Below, piece by piece: positions 1 to 7,498 of a DNA stretch of 25,409 bases. A model generated the notes under the pieces. That model worked only from the letters and a program-made list of their open reading frames with translations. It did no database searches and was not told the origin of the DNA. The stretch is from CAZWHE01 sp964633825 (GTDB lineage: Bacteria; Planctomycetota; B15-G4; CAYZWU01). A program made the translations under genes and the position numbers. Each line of letters opens with the position of its first letter. Positions within the stretch are counted from its first letter, which is position 1. Location of the stretch: NCBI GenBank assembly GCA_964633825.1, contig CAZWHE010000047.1:1-25409 (forward strand). The letters are read 5' to 3'.

Positions 1-221
1 CCCGCCCCGGGGCCGTTGCCCGCCCCGGCCGCATGCCTTGCAGGACCGGTCTTGTCAGCCTTCGGGACGCGCCGTTTCTCCAAAAAAACATCTCTTCCTT
101 TGTGGAAACGGAAAGCTCCTTCCTCTAATATGCTCGTTTTGCAATACTATGATAATATGGTCTCAGTTTGGGTCGAACTGTACAACTCAATATCATGATA
201 GGTCATTCAGGAGAAGACAAG

Positions 222-1349
222 ATGACGGACAAGAAAGCAGATCTTGCCGGTCCCGGGATCGGCAACTACGACGAATTGGAGAAGATCCTTCCCGATGGTT
301 ACGAGCCCCTGCTCGCTCCCCTGGAGAGGATGAAGGCTCTGTACGCGGTCAAGGATTATATTGAGAAGCACCTTTGCGAATCTCTCAACCTGCAGATGGT
401 CCAGGTCCCGCTGATCGTGTCGAAGGAGAGCGGCGTCAACGACATGCTCGACCGCGACGGTTCTCGGACCCCCGTGGAGTTTCCCTGCGGGCTCGGCCTC
501 GAAAAAAGGATCGAAGCCCAGGTCGTCCAGGCGGCCACCAAGTGGAAACGGATGGCTCTGAAGCAGTTCGGCTGCAGCGTGGGCGAGGGAATTTGCACCG
601 ACATGCGGGCCGTGCGCAAGGACTACTTCCTCGACCACGACCACAGCTCCTACGTGGATCAGTGGGACTGGGAAAGGGTCATCGCCGACAAAGACCGCAG
701 CCTCGACTACCTCACCGATACGGTCAAGAAGATCTGGAAAGTCATTCACGGCGCAGGCGAATATGCAAAAGAGATCTGCCCGCAGCTTAGCACGGACAGG
801 TATCCCGGCATCCCGGAAGAGCTCACTTTCCTTCACGCCGAGGAGATTCTCGAAATGTACCCCGACCTCCCGCGCAAGCAGCGCGAAACGAGGGTGCTGC
901 AAGAGTACCCGGCGGTCTTCATCTACGGGATCGGCTGGCCCCTCGAGGACGGCTATCCGCACGAGATGCGGGCATCGGATTACGACGACTGGGTAACGGA
1001 AACCGTATCGGCCAAAGGCAAGCCCATGCACGGCCTCAACGGCGATATCCTCGTTTGGAACCCGGTGACGCGCCGCCGGCACGAGCTGACTTCCATGGGA
1101 ATCCGCGTCACCAAGGAAACCCTGAAGGTACAGCTCGAGATGAGCGGACAGAACGACTTCCTCGAACTGCCCTACCATCAGGCGATTCTCAACGACGAGA
1201 TTCCTCTGAGCGTGGGCGGCGGCATCGGACAGGCGCGAACCTACATGTACCTCCTCCGGACAGCGCACCTGGGCGAGGTGACCGTCACGGTCTGGCCGGA
1301 GGTCCTCAAGGAGATATGCCGCAAAAAGAACATTCACGTTCTCGAATAG
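222..1349 (+). CDS. asnA: Aspartate--ammonia ligase (asparagine synthetase A)
   Basis: Cytoplasmic enzyme making L-asparagine from L-aspartate, ammonia and ATP through a beta-aspartyl-AMP intermediate; it has a class II aminoacyl-tRNA-synthetase-like fold. The 375-residue product is somewhat longer than the roughly 330 residues of the E. coli enzyme. Recognisable AsnA blocks run throughout: LQMVQVPLIV, the acidic HAEEILEMYPDLPRKQRE stretch, GDILVWNPVTRRRHELTSMG, and near the C-terminus PLSVGGGIGQAR followed by HLGEVTVTVWP. The ATG at 222 is chosen because AGGAG (209-213) lies 8 bases upstream; in-frame starts at 168 and 195 have no comparable site and would add residues unlike the family. The next gene starts 126 bases downstream after a stem-loop, so asnA may be monocistronic. 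Nothing ties it to the glycan genes. Identification is by family motifs and is firm. Confidence 0.95.
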   Translation: MTDKKADLAGPGIGNYDELEKILPDGYEPLLAPLERMKALYAVKDYIEKHLCESLNLQMVQVPLIVSKESGVNDMLDRDGSRTPVEFPCGLGLEKRIEAQVVQAATKWKRMALKQFGCSVGEGICTDMRAVRKDYFLDHDHSSYVDQWDWERVIADKDRSLDYLTDTVKKIWKVIHGAGEYAKEICPQLSTDRYPGIPEELTFLHAEEILEMYPDLPRKQRETRVLQEYPAVFIYGIGWPLEDGYPHEMRASDYDDWVTETVSAKGKPMHGLNGDILVWNPVTRRRHELTSMGIRVTKETLKVQLEMSGQNDFLELPYHQAILNDEIPLSVGGGIGQARTYMYLLRTAHLGEVTVTVWPEVLKEICRKKNIHVLE

Positions 1350-1386
1350 AGCGACGAGTTTATCGAATTCCCGCCTAACCGATCTC

Positions 1387-1415
1387 GTGCCCCGGCGCCG
1401 AGCGCGTCGGGACAC
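1387..1415 (+). terminator. Stem-loop downstream of asnA
   Basis: A 12-base arm (1387-1398) pairs with 1404-1415 around a 5-base loop, with one mismatch and one G-T wobble. It begins 37 bases after the asnA stop and precedes the ribosome site of the next gene. No T-run follows, so it is not a classical intrinsic terminator; it could be a weak terminator or an mRNA-stabilising hairpin. Confidence 0.35.
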
Positions 1416-1475
1416 GGACCGGGGGGGGAGGCGGCGGGCCGCTGACCGATCATTGCCAATAAAAGGAGGCTGTGC

Positions 1476-2822
1476 ATGAACCGTTCCAAAACGACGCGCC
1501 GTGATTTCATCAAGACCGCCGCCCTGGCCGGAACGGGCATCATAGCGGCCGGAGCTCCCGGGTGCGCTTTCTTCAGGCCCCCGTCCAGGATCCGGTCCCC
1601 GAACGAAAAGCTCAACATCGCCTTCATCGGCGCGGGCGGGCGGGGAGCCGCCAACGTGCAGGGAATGAGCAGCGAAAACATCGTCGCTCTCTGCGACGTG
1701 GACGACAGGCGCGCCGCGGGCAGTTATGAAAAGTTTCCCAAGGCGGAGCGGTTCCGCGATTTCCGCCGCATGTTCGACAAGCTGCACAATGTCATAGACG
1801 CCGTGGTCGTCTCAACGCCCGATCACATGCACGCCCTTCCGGCGATGACGGCCATGGAACTGGGGATGCACGTTTACTGCGAAAAGCCGCTCACACACGA
1901 TGTCCACGAGGCGCGGACGGTGGCCGATACGGCGAAGAAGCACGGCGTGGCCACGCAGATGGGCAACCAGGGCACGGCCTCCGACGGCCTGCGCCGCGGT
2001 GTCGAGGCGATCCGGTCCGGTGCGATCGGCAAGGTGCGCGAAGCCCACGTCTGGACGAACCGGCCCGTCTGGCCGCAGGGCATGGACCGGCCGAAAGAAA
2101 CGCCGCCCGTGCCCGATCATCTCGCGTGGGACCTTTTTCTCGGCACGGCGCCGTGGCGGCCGTACCACCCCGATTATCATCCCTTCGTCTGGCGCGGTTG
2201 GTGGGATTTCGGCACGGGCGCGCTCGGCGATATGGGGTGCCACACGGCGAACATGGCTTTCATGGCTCTCGATCTCGGCTCGCCGCTCAGCGCTGAGGCC
2301 GAGAACTCGCCTTTCAGCAGGGACAGCTTTCCAACGTGGAGCGTGATCACGCTCAACTTCCCGGCGCGCGGCGATATGCCGCCCCTCAGGTGGACGTGGT
2401 ACGACGGCGCCGACAAGAAGCCGGCCTGGGTGATCGAGAAGCTGAAATCCTTCATCCACGGCGAGAAGCTCTCGGGAAGCGGGTCTGCTCTCGTGGGCGA
2501 CAAGGGCGTGCTCTACTCGCCCCACGACTACGGTGCGGAATGGAAGCTGTTACCCGAGGAGAAGTACGGGGACTGGACCCCGCCGCCCAGGACGCTGCCC
2601 AAGTCGCCCGGCCATCGCCGGGAATGGATCGACGCCTGCAAGGGCGGGCCGCCGGCCATGTCGAACTTCTCTTATGCCGCCCCCCTCACAGAAACCCTCC
2701 TTCTCGGAAACGTGGCCATGTACTCGGGCTGCATGATTCTCTGGGACGGCAAGAAGTGCAGGGTGACCAACAGCGATCTTGCCGACTCGCTGATCAAGCG
2801 CGAGTACAGAAAAGGCTGGTAG
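1476..2822 (+). CDS. Tat-exported Gfo/Idh/MocA family oxidoreductase
   Basis: NAD(P)-dependent sugar or polyol oxidoreductase family; the substrate cannot be told. The 448-residue product begins with a twin-arginine signal (TTRRDFIKTAALAG, residues 6-19) and a hydrophobic stretch ending at Cys30, which may be a lipid-attachment site although the preceding APG is a poor lipobox. The Rossmann fold follows, with IAFIGAGGRGAAN at residues 48-60 as nucleotide loop, STPDHMHA at 113-120 and the family signature CEKPL at 135-139. The C-terminal half contains the WRGWWDFGTGALGDMGCH block common in planctomycete-type members. Tat export fits a protein that folds around its cofactor in the cytoplasm. 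AAGGAGG at 1463-1469 lies 6 bases before the ATG. The next gene starts 13 bases after the stop, so the two are probably co-transcribed. It lacks the GH109 hallmarks of the paralogue at 14048, so glycosidase activity is not proposed. Confidence 0.9.
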   Translation: MNRSKTTRRDFIKTAALAGTGIIAAGAPGCAFFRPPSRIRSPNEKLNIAFIGAGGRGAANVQGMSSENIVALCDVDDRRAAGSYEKFPKAERFRDFRRMFDKLHNVIDAVVVSTPDHMHALPAMTAMELGMHVYCEKPLTHDVHEARTVADTAKKHGVATQMGNQGTASDGLRRGVEAIRSGAIGKVREAHVWTNRPVWPQGMDRPKETPPVPDHLAWDLFLGTAPWRPYHPDYHPFVWRGWWDFGTGALGDMGCHTANMAFMALDLGSPLSAEAENSPFSRDSFPTWSVITLNFPARGDMPPLRWTWYDGADKKPAWVIEKLKSFIHGEKLSGSGSALVGDKGVLYSPHDYGAEWKLLPEEKYGDWTPPPRTLPKSPGHRREWIDACKGGPPAMSNFSYAAPLTETLLLGNVAMYSGCMILWDGKKCRVTNSDLADSLIKREYRKGW

Positions 2823-2835
2823 CAGGAGCGGATTC

Positions 2836-3945
2836 ATGGAGATCGATGAGCTGAGGACCCCGGCCTTTCTCGTCGACGTGAAAAAGGTCCGGCGCAATGC
2901 GCGCGCCATGATCGAGAGAGCGCGGAGGCACGGCGTCCGGCTGCGCCCCCACGTGAAAACGCACAAGACCGTCGAGATCGCGCGCATGCAGGTCGGCGGC
3001 GGTCCGGCCGCGATCACGGTTTCGACCCCCGAGGAGGCGCGTTTTTTCGCCACGGCCGGTTTCGAGGACATCACCTACGCCTTTCCCCTCGCTCCGGACA
3101 GGCTCTCCTGGGCGGCCGGGTTTACCGAAACGATCCGACATTTTCACGTTATCGTGGACCACCCCGAGATGGCCCCCGCTCTCGACTCCGCGGGGAGGTC
3201 GAGGGGGATCCGTTTTTCCGTTTTTTTAAAAGTCGATCCGGGGTACGGCCGGGCGGGCGTCGATCCGCAGAATCCGGCAAGCCTCGAGACGGCGCGGCGG
3301 CTTCACGATTCACGAGCCGTTGATTTCAAGGGGATCTTAACGCACGGCGGACACGCGTACCGCTGCGCCGGTCCGGGCGAGATCGTCGAGGCGGCGAAGC
3401 GGGAGAGGGATGTGATGGTGCGCTTCGCCGGTCTCATTCGCGAGAACGGCATACCCTGTCCCGAGGTGAGCGTCGGTTCCACGCCCACGGCCGTCCTCGG
3501 CGAGGGATGGGAAGGCGTGACCGAGATCCGGCCCGGGAACTATGTTTTCTTCGATAAGTTCCAGGCCGATATCGGCGCGTGCCGGCTCGACGACTGCGCC
3601 GCTTCGGTCCTGGCCACCGTGGCCGGCGTCTATCCGGAGCGAAACCGCTTGCTCGTCAACGCCGGAGCTCTCTCTCTTTCCTGCGATCGCGGCGCGGAAC
3701 ACCTCCGTGACGAGGCCGAATATGGCTGCGTGATCGGGCACCCCGATCTCAAGATCACGCACCTGTCCCAGGAACATGGGTTGGTCACGGCGGACGGACC
3801 GCTCCGCTTCGAGAACGATCTCCTCGGAAGCCGGTTCCGCATCATTCCCAACCACTCCTGCCTGGCGGCCGCTCTGTTTTCCGAGTATTACGTGGTGGAA
3901 AACGGCGAGGTCGTGGACCGCTGGATGCCCGTCCGCGGAAGGTAG
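2836..3945 (+). CDS. D-serine dehydratase / D-threonine aldolase-like PLP enzyme
   Basis: Fold-type III PLP enzyme acting on D-amino acids or 3-hydroxy amino acids: dehydration of D-serine to pyruvate and ammonia, or aldol cleavage of D-threonine-type substrates. The 369 residues match the usual size. The N-terminal alanine-racemase-like barrel carries RPHVKTHKT (residues 38-45), whose lysine, probably Lys41, should form the Schiff base. The C-terminal domain has the LSQEHG segment (310-315) and NHSC (339-342); His340 and Cys342 fit the zinc ligands of eukaryotic-type D-serine dehydratase. AGGAG at 2824-2828 is 7 bases before the ATG. It follows the Gfo/Idh/MocA gene by 13 bases, suggesting a two-gene unit, perhaps a catabolic pair in which an oxidised hydroxy compound is cleaved. 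Family membership is secure; the substrate is not. Confidence 0.88.
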   Translation: MEIDELRTPAFLVDVKKVRRNARAMIERARRHGVRLRPHVKTHKTVEIARMQVGGGPAAITVSTPEEARFFATAGFEDITYAFPLAPDRLSWAAGFTETIRHFHVIVDHPEMAPALDSAGRSRGIRFSVFLKVDPGYGRAGVDPQNPASLETARRLHDSRAVDFKGILTHGGHAYRCAGPGEIVEAAKRERDVMVRFAGLIRENGIPCPEVSVGSTPTAVLGEGWEGVTEIRPGNYVFFDKFQADIGACRLDDCAASVLATVAGVYPERNRLLVNAGALSLSCDRGAEHLRDEAEYGCVIGHPDLKITHLSQEHGLVTADGPLRFENDLLGSRFRIIPNHSCLAAALFSEYYVVENGEVVDRWMPVRGR

Positions 3946-4007
3946 TGCGGGCGGAAGGCAGTCATGGAATGATATGGAACGAAGCGCGATTCGAATAGGA
4001 GACAGTC

Positions 4008-4292
4008 ATGAGCGAAGACGAACTGGTGCGGTTTCTCGTTGCCAAGGATCTGATCCATGCCGAGATCATCAAAGGCCTGCTCGAATCGAGCGGCATCCCC
4101 TGTTTCATCCGCGACAAGGGACAGCTCAAGACTTGGCCCCATGCCGCCCGAATCTGGACAAGCGGCGTCGTCATGGAGGTTCCGGCGTCTCGGCTCGAAA
4201 AAGCGCACGAGATATACGATGCCGCCCGCGAAGCGGGCAAGCTCCTCGATGAAAACTTCGAGATCAACGGGGATAACGGAAAGTTGTACTAA
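4008..4292 (+). CDS. Small DUF2007-like protein
   Basis: A 94-residue soluble protein without signal peptide or membrane segment. The N-terminal part (VRFLVAKDLIHAEIIKGLLE, residues 7-26, then SSGIPCFIRDKG) resembles the DUF2007 'putative signal transducing protein' pattern, a small alpha/beta domain whose helix and strand relate to an intracellular dimer or ligand-binding fold. Its biochemical role is unknown. AGGAG at 3997-4001 lies 6 bases before the ATG. It starts 62 bases after the PLP enzyme and could be the last gene of that unit, since a candidate promoter for the next gene overlaps its stop codon. The family call is by pattern only. Confidence 0.7.
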   Translation: MSEDELVRFLVAKDLIHAEIIKGLLESSGIPCFIRDKGQLKTWPHAARIWTSGVVMEVPASRLEKAHEIYDAAREAGKLLDENFEINGDNGKLY

Positions 4293-4311
4293 AAAACATT
4301 TATGTTATAAT
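4284..4311 (+). promoter_or_regulatory. Candidate sigma-70-type promoter for the propeller gene
   Basis: TTGTAC (4284-4289) and a perfect TATAAT (4306-4311) are separated by 16 bases in an AT-rich patch that stands out from its G+C-rich surroundings. The -35 box lies in the last codons of the preceding gene. Transcription would start near 4318, leaving a leader of about 50 bases before the ATG at 4367. The prediction is by sequence only. Confidence 0.5.
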
Positions 4312-4366
4312 CCCTGCAGCACTCGATTCGGATCGCAGCAACACGGCATACCCAAGGAGCGTCGGC

Positions 4367-6118
4367 ATGAATATCAAAACGATTCACCTTCTCCCCCTTC
4401 TTCCCTTGCTCATGGCGGCCGGCGCCGGCCCGGACGGCAGGATCGATGACGAAGCCCCCCTTCTCCTCGCTGCGCGGGCGAACCGGCAGAGCGACGTTCC
4501 CGGAACGAACGGACCGGGATCGCTGAGAGCGGGGAGCGGCAACGAGCTCTTCTACTACACGGGAGGCGACAACGCGGAATGCGTCCGTTCCATTCCGGAC
4601 GTGACCGGCGACGGGCTCGATGAGATCGTTGTCGCTTTCGGCTGGATGCAGAGCAACGAGAACCTCTACTGCTTCGACGGGGCAAGCTCGGGAACGGCCA
4701 CCGTGGTCTGGAAGCTCGAAACCCTCGACGGAGTATCGGGCGGATACTTCTACGGCGACCAGTGCCTGGCGCCCGCATCCGACGCGGACGGAAACGGCTA
4801 TGCCAATTTCCTGGCGGGCACGGCCGGCGGCGGCCGGACGGCGTACAATATGGACGGCGTGGACGGGGCGACAGTCTGGAAGCTCGACCTCTACACGACC
4901 CCGGCCGACGGATGGATCTACTCGCTCTGTGAAATGAACGACGTCACGGGCGACGGTGTTCCCGAAACCGCCTTCGGAGCGGGATCGAGCTCGGATTCTG
5001 TTTACATGGTGGACGGCGCGAGCACGGGCTCGCCCGCAACCCTTCTCTGGCAGTACCAGGCCGGCGACGCCGTCTATTCGGTCCGCGACCTGGGCGACGT
5101 CAACGGCGACGGCGGCCACGACGTCCTGGCTGCGATCGGCGACAACGTCGACCTCGTGATCTGTCTCGACGGAGGCACACCGAATCCCGGGGGAAACGTT
5201 CTCTGGCAGTACGACCCCTCGAAGAGCGTCTTCGCATGCGGCGTTCTTCCCGACATCACGGCCGACGGCATCGACGAAGCCCTGGCCGTTCTCTGGACAT
5301 CGGACGGGAGCGCCGTGAGGTGCCTGAACGGCGCCGACGGGTCCCACATCTGGTCGAGCTCGGATGTGGGCTCCTACGGCATGGCCGTCCATGTTCTCGA
5401 GGACGTGACCGGCGACGGCTGCGATGAGGTGATCGTCTCGTCGTGGGACAATGCCGTCACTCTCCTCAGCGGCGAGGACGGGAGCCTCGTCTGGGAGACC
5501 GAGGTGGGAACGGTGAACGGCGGCGACGTCTGGACCGCGCGCGCCATCGACGACCTGAACGGCGACGGCCGCCAAGACGTGATCGCCGGTTCCTTCGACT
5601 ATCACGTCTATGCCATGGACGGCGACAGCGGGGAGGTCTTCTGGTCTTTCAACACGAACAACCGCATCTACAGCGTCTATCCCGCGGGCGACCTGAACGG
5701 CGACGGCCGGCCCGAGGTCGCCGTCGGGACTCAGGACACGAACAACAGCAGGGTATTCCGCCTCCTCGAGGGGGACGCCGACATCCCCTGGCCCGGCCTA
5801 ACCCTCATCGGATCGGGCGCCCTGGGATCGCCCCTTTCCATCGAGGTCGCGGGCAACGCGGGGTGGACGGCCTATCCCCTGGCGAGCAGCGGGACGGGAA
5901 GCACGCCCGTGCCGCCTTTCGGGATCCTCGAGCTCGCCCAGCCCGTGATCAAGCTGACGCGCGGCCCGATCCCCCAGGACGGTCCCTATCTCCTGACCGA
6001 AACGATCCCGACCGACCCCGGCCTGGCGGGGAGGACTTTCTATTTCCAGGCCCTCGTCTTCACCACGGGACCCCTGGAAGGCTCGTTCACCGATCTCGAG
6101 AGCCTCACCCTGTTCTGA
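4367..6118 (+). CDS. Secreted FG-GAP/VCBS-type beta-propeller protein
   Basis: A 583-residue exported protein. Residues 1-20 form a short hydrophobic signal peptide ending near AAGAG. Eight calcium-loop motifs of the form D-x-(T/N/D)-(G/A)-(D/N)-G begin at about residues 78, 139, 192, 244, 296, 346, 396 and 442, spaced mostly 46-61 residues apart as expected for propeller blades. Between them recur PQQ-type strands such as GASSGTATVVWK and GDSGEVFWSF, so it is a hybrid FG-GAP/PQQ-like propeller. The last 110 residues (PGLTLIGSGALGSPLSIEVA, then LAGRTFYFQALV) form a separate beta-rich domain that I recall at the end of many planctomycete-type secreted proteins. AAGGAG (4354-4359) is 7 bases before the ATG. 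Such proteins usually act in adhesion or cell-surface display; no enzymatic role is visible. It ends 19 bases from the convergent maturase gene. Confidence 0.85.
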   Translation: MNIKTIHLLPLLPLLMAAGAGPDGRIDDEAPLLLAARANRQSDVPGTNGPGSLRAGSGNELFYYTGGDNAECVRSIPDVTGDGLDEIVVAFGWMQSNENLYCFDGASSGTATVVWKLETLDGVSGGYFYGDQCLAPASDADGNGYANFLAGTAGGGRTAYNMDGVDGATVWKLDLYTTPADGWIYSLCEMNDVTGDGVPETAFGAGSSSDSVYMVDGASTGSPATLLWQYQAGDAVYSVRDLGDVNGDGGHDVLAAIGDNVDLVICLDGGTPNPGGNVLWQYDPSKSVFACGVLPDITADGIDEALAVLWTSDGSAVRCLNGADGSHIWSSSDVGSYGMAVHVLEDVTGDGCDEVIVSSWDNAVTLLSGEDGSLVWETEVGTVNGGDVWTARAIDDLNGDGRQDVIAGSFDYHVYAMDGDSGEVFWSFNTNNRIYSVYPAGDLNGDGRPEVAVGTQDTNNSRVFRLLEGDADIPWPGLTLIGSGALGSPLSIEVAGNAGWTAYPLASSGTGSTPVPPFGILELAQPVIKLTRGPIPQDGPYLLTETIPTDPGLAGRTFYFQALVFTTGPLEGSFTDLESLTLF

Positions 6119-6137
6119 TCCGGCTCTGATCGAAGGC

Positions 6138-7394
6138 TTACGTCTTTCCGCCGCAGCACTTCTTGTATTTTCGGCCGCTTCCGCAGGGACAGGGATCGTT
6201 CCGGCCGATCTTGGCGCCGTCCGGCCCGCCGGCCCGGGCCGGGCTCCCGGCTTCGCGTTCCTTTGCCTGGTTTTCTTTCCACTTTTCAGCGAGTGCGAGC
6301 AGGCGTTCGTGGGCGTGTTCGAAGAAGGCTTCGAAGGAGGAGCAGAAGTGGTTCGGGTCGGAACCCGCCCGGTTGGGCATGTGGTCCTTGGGGCATCCGC
6401 CCCGGCAGTATTTCAGCCAGGGGCAGGGACCGCACCGGGAGGGGAGCCGTGCTTTCTCCCGGCCGAACCGGTTCTGTAGTGTCGAGTTGAGCATCTCGAC
6501 CAGGGCGCCTTCCCGCACGTTGCCGAGCTTCCATCCCGGCTCCACGAAGAAATCGCAGGAATAGACGTCGCCGTTGTGCTCCACAGCCACATAGACGCCG
6601 CACTCTTCGAGAAGGGTGCACTCGGGCGGCCTGACGCCCGCGTAGGTGTGAAAGACCGAGTCGAAGAAGCGGACCGACGTGGCGGGGGCGTCCTCTTCGA
6701 AGTCGGCGAGCCAGAGATCGAAAAGGGTGCAGAGGAATTCGCCGTATCGATCGGGAGGCGCCGAGAAGGGCGCGACATGGCCCGCGGCGTCCCTCTCCAC
6801 GACGGGGATGAACTGCATGAAGGTCAGGCCGATCTCCTTGAAGAATCGGTAGCTCTCTTCGGGGAAGCGGACCGAGTGGTCGTTGACCGTGGCTAAAGCG
6901 TTCACGGAAACGCCGGCGTCGAGCATGAGCCGGGCGCTCTCCCTGACCCGGGACCATGATCCCCTGCCGCTTCCGAGGAAACGGTAATGGTCGTGAACGT
7001 GCTCGGGCCCGTCGAGCGAGAGCCCGACGAGGAAGGAGTATTTTTTCAGGAAACCGGCCCACTCCCCGTCGATCAGGAGGCCGTTCGTCTGGAGCCCGTT
7101 TCCGACGGAGTGGCCGCGGCCGTATTTCTTCTGCAGCTCCACGGCCTTTTCGAAGAAGGGGAGTCCCATGAGCGTGGGCTCGCCCCCCTGCCAGCCGAAC
7201 GAGACCGTCGTGATCGGCTGGGACATGACCTGCCGGACGATCTCTTCCAGGACCTCGCTGCTCATCCGGTGTGTTTTCGCGCCGGGGTAGAGCGCGCTCT
7301 TTTCGAGATAGAAACAGTAGGCGCATTCCATGTTGCAGTCGGGCCCGGCGGGCTTGATCAGGACCGATTCGAGGTGCTTTCGCGGGGACGCCAT
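6138..7394 (-). CDS. Anaerobic sulfatase-maturating radical SAM enzyme with C-terminal SEC-C motif
   Basis: Converts the active-site Cys or Ser of sulfatases to formylglycine in the cytoplasm, without oxygen, using S-adenosylmethionine and three [4Fe-4S] clusters. The 418 residues contain the radical SAM triad C20-x3-C24-x2-C27, the SAM-binding GWQGGEPTLMG (67-77) and a full SPASM domain with C259, C265, C280, C321, C324, C330, C334 and C351. Asp281 follows Cys280 at the place of the catalytic base of the Clostridium enzyme. Residues 399-414 add a SEC-C zinc motif (DPCPCGSGRKYKKCC) beyond the usual end. TCCT at 7403-7406 read on this strand gives AGGA 8 bases before the ATG. It lies 104 bases downstream of the fucosidase and may share its transcript. 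No sulfatase gene is in the window, so its clients are encoded elsewhere. Confidence 0.93.
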   Translation of the reverse strand: MASPRKHLESVLIKPAGPDCNMECAYCFYLEKSALYPGAKTHRMSSEVLEEIVRQVMSQPITTVSFGWQGGEPTLMGLPFFEKAVELQKKYGRGHSVGNGLQTNGLLIDGEWAGFLKKYSFLVGLSLDGPEHVHDHYRFLGSGRGSWSRVRESARLMLDAGVSVNALATVNDHSVRFPEESYRFFKEIGLTFMQFIPVVERDAAGHVAPFSAPPDRYGEFLCTLFDLWLADFEEDAPATSVRFFDSVFHTYAGVRPPECTLLEECGVYVAVEHNGDVYSCDFFVEPGWKLGNVREGALVEMLNSTLQNRFGREKARLPSRCGPCPWLKYCRGGCPKDHMPNRAGSDPNHFCSSFEAFFEHAHERLLALAEKWKENQAKEREAGSPARAGGPDGAKIGRNDPCPCGSGRKYKKCCGGKT

Positions 7395-7498
7395 GGCTTC
7401 ATTCCTGGATCGTTTCGATGAGGCATTTTACACCGTGGGGAGCGCCGCTCCGAGGAATATTCGTTGTCGATCCGGGCCGCGGGCAGGGCGCCGCGCTC

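Noticed and set aside
128..160. AT-rich stretch with GATAAT/TATGAT boxes before asnA as a promoter
   Set aside because: No -35 box at suitable spacing was found, so only an AT-rich leader can be stated.
207..1787. Long minus-strand open frame (526 codons) opposite asnA and the first oxidoreductase gene
   Set aside because: It is antisense to clearly identified genes, spans their boundary, and reads as Arg/Val/Asp/His-rich sequence without domains, as expected from G+C-rich antisense frames.
1476..2822. GH109 glycosidase assignment for the first Gfo/Idh/MocA protein
   Set aside because: It has the CEKPL signature and lacks the EVPAAVT and YPTHGLGPVAQ blocks that mark the GH109 protein at 14048.
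6464..6475. Second AACCGGTT palindrome, inside the maturase gene
   Set aside because: It lies within coding sequence encoding a normal stretch of the maturase; the core is common in G+C-rich DNA. A similar core near 13917 in the kinase gene was dismissed for the same reason.
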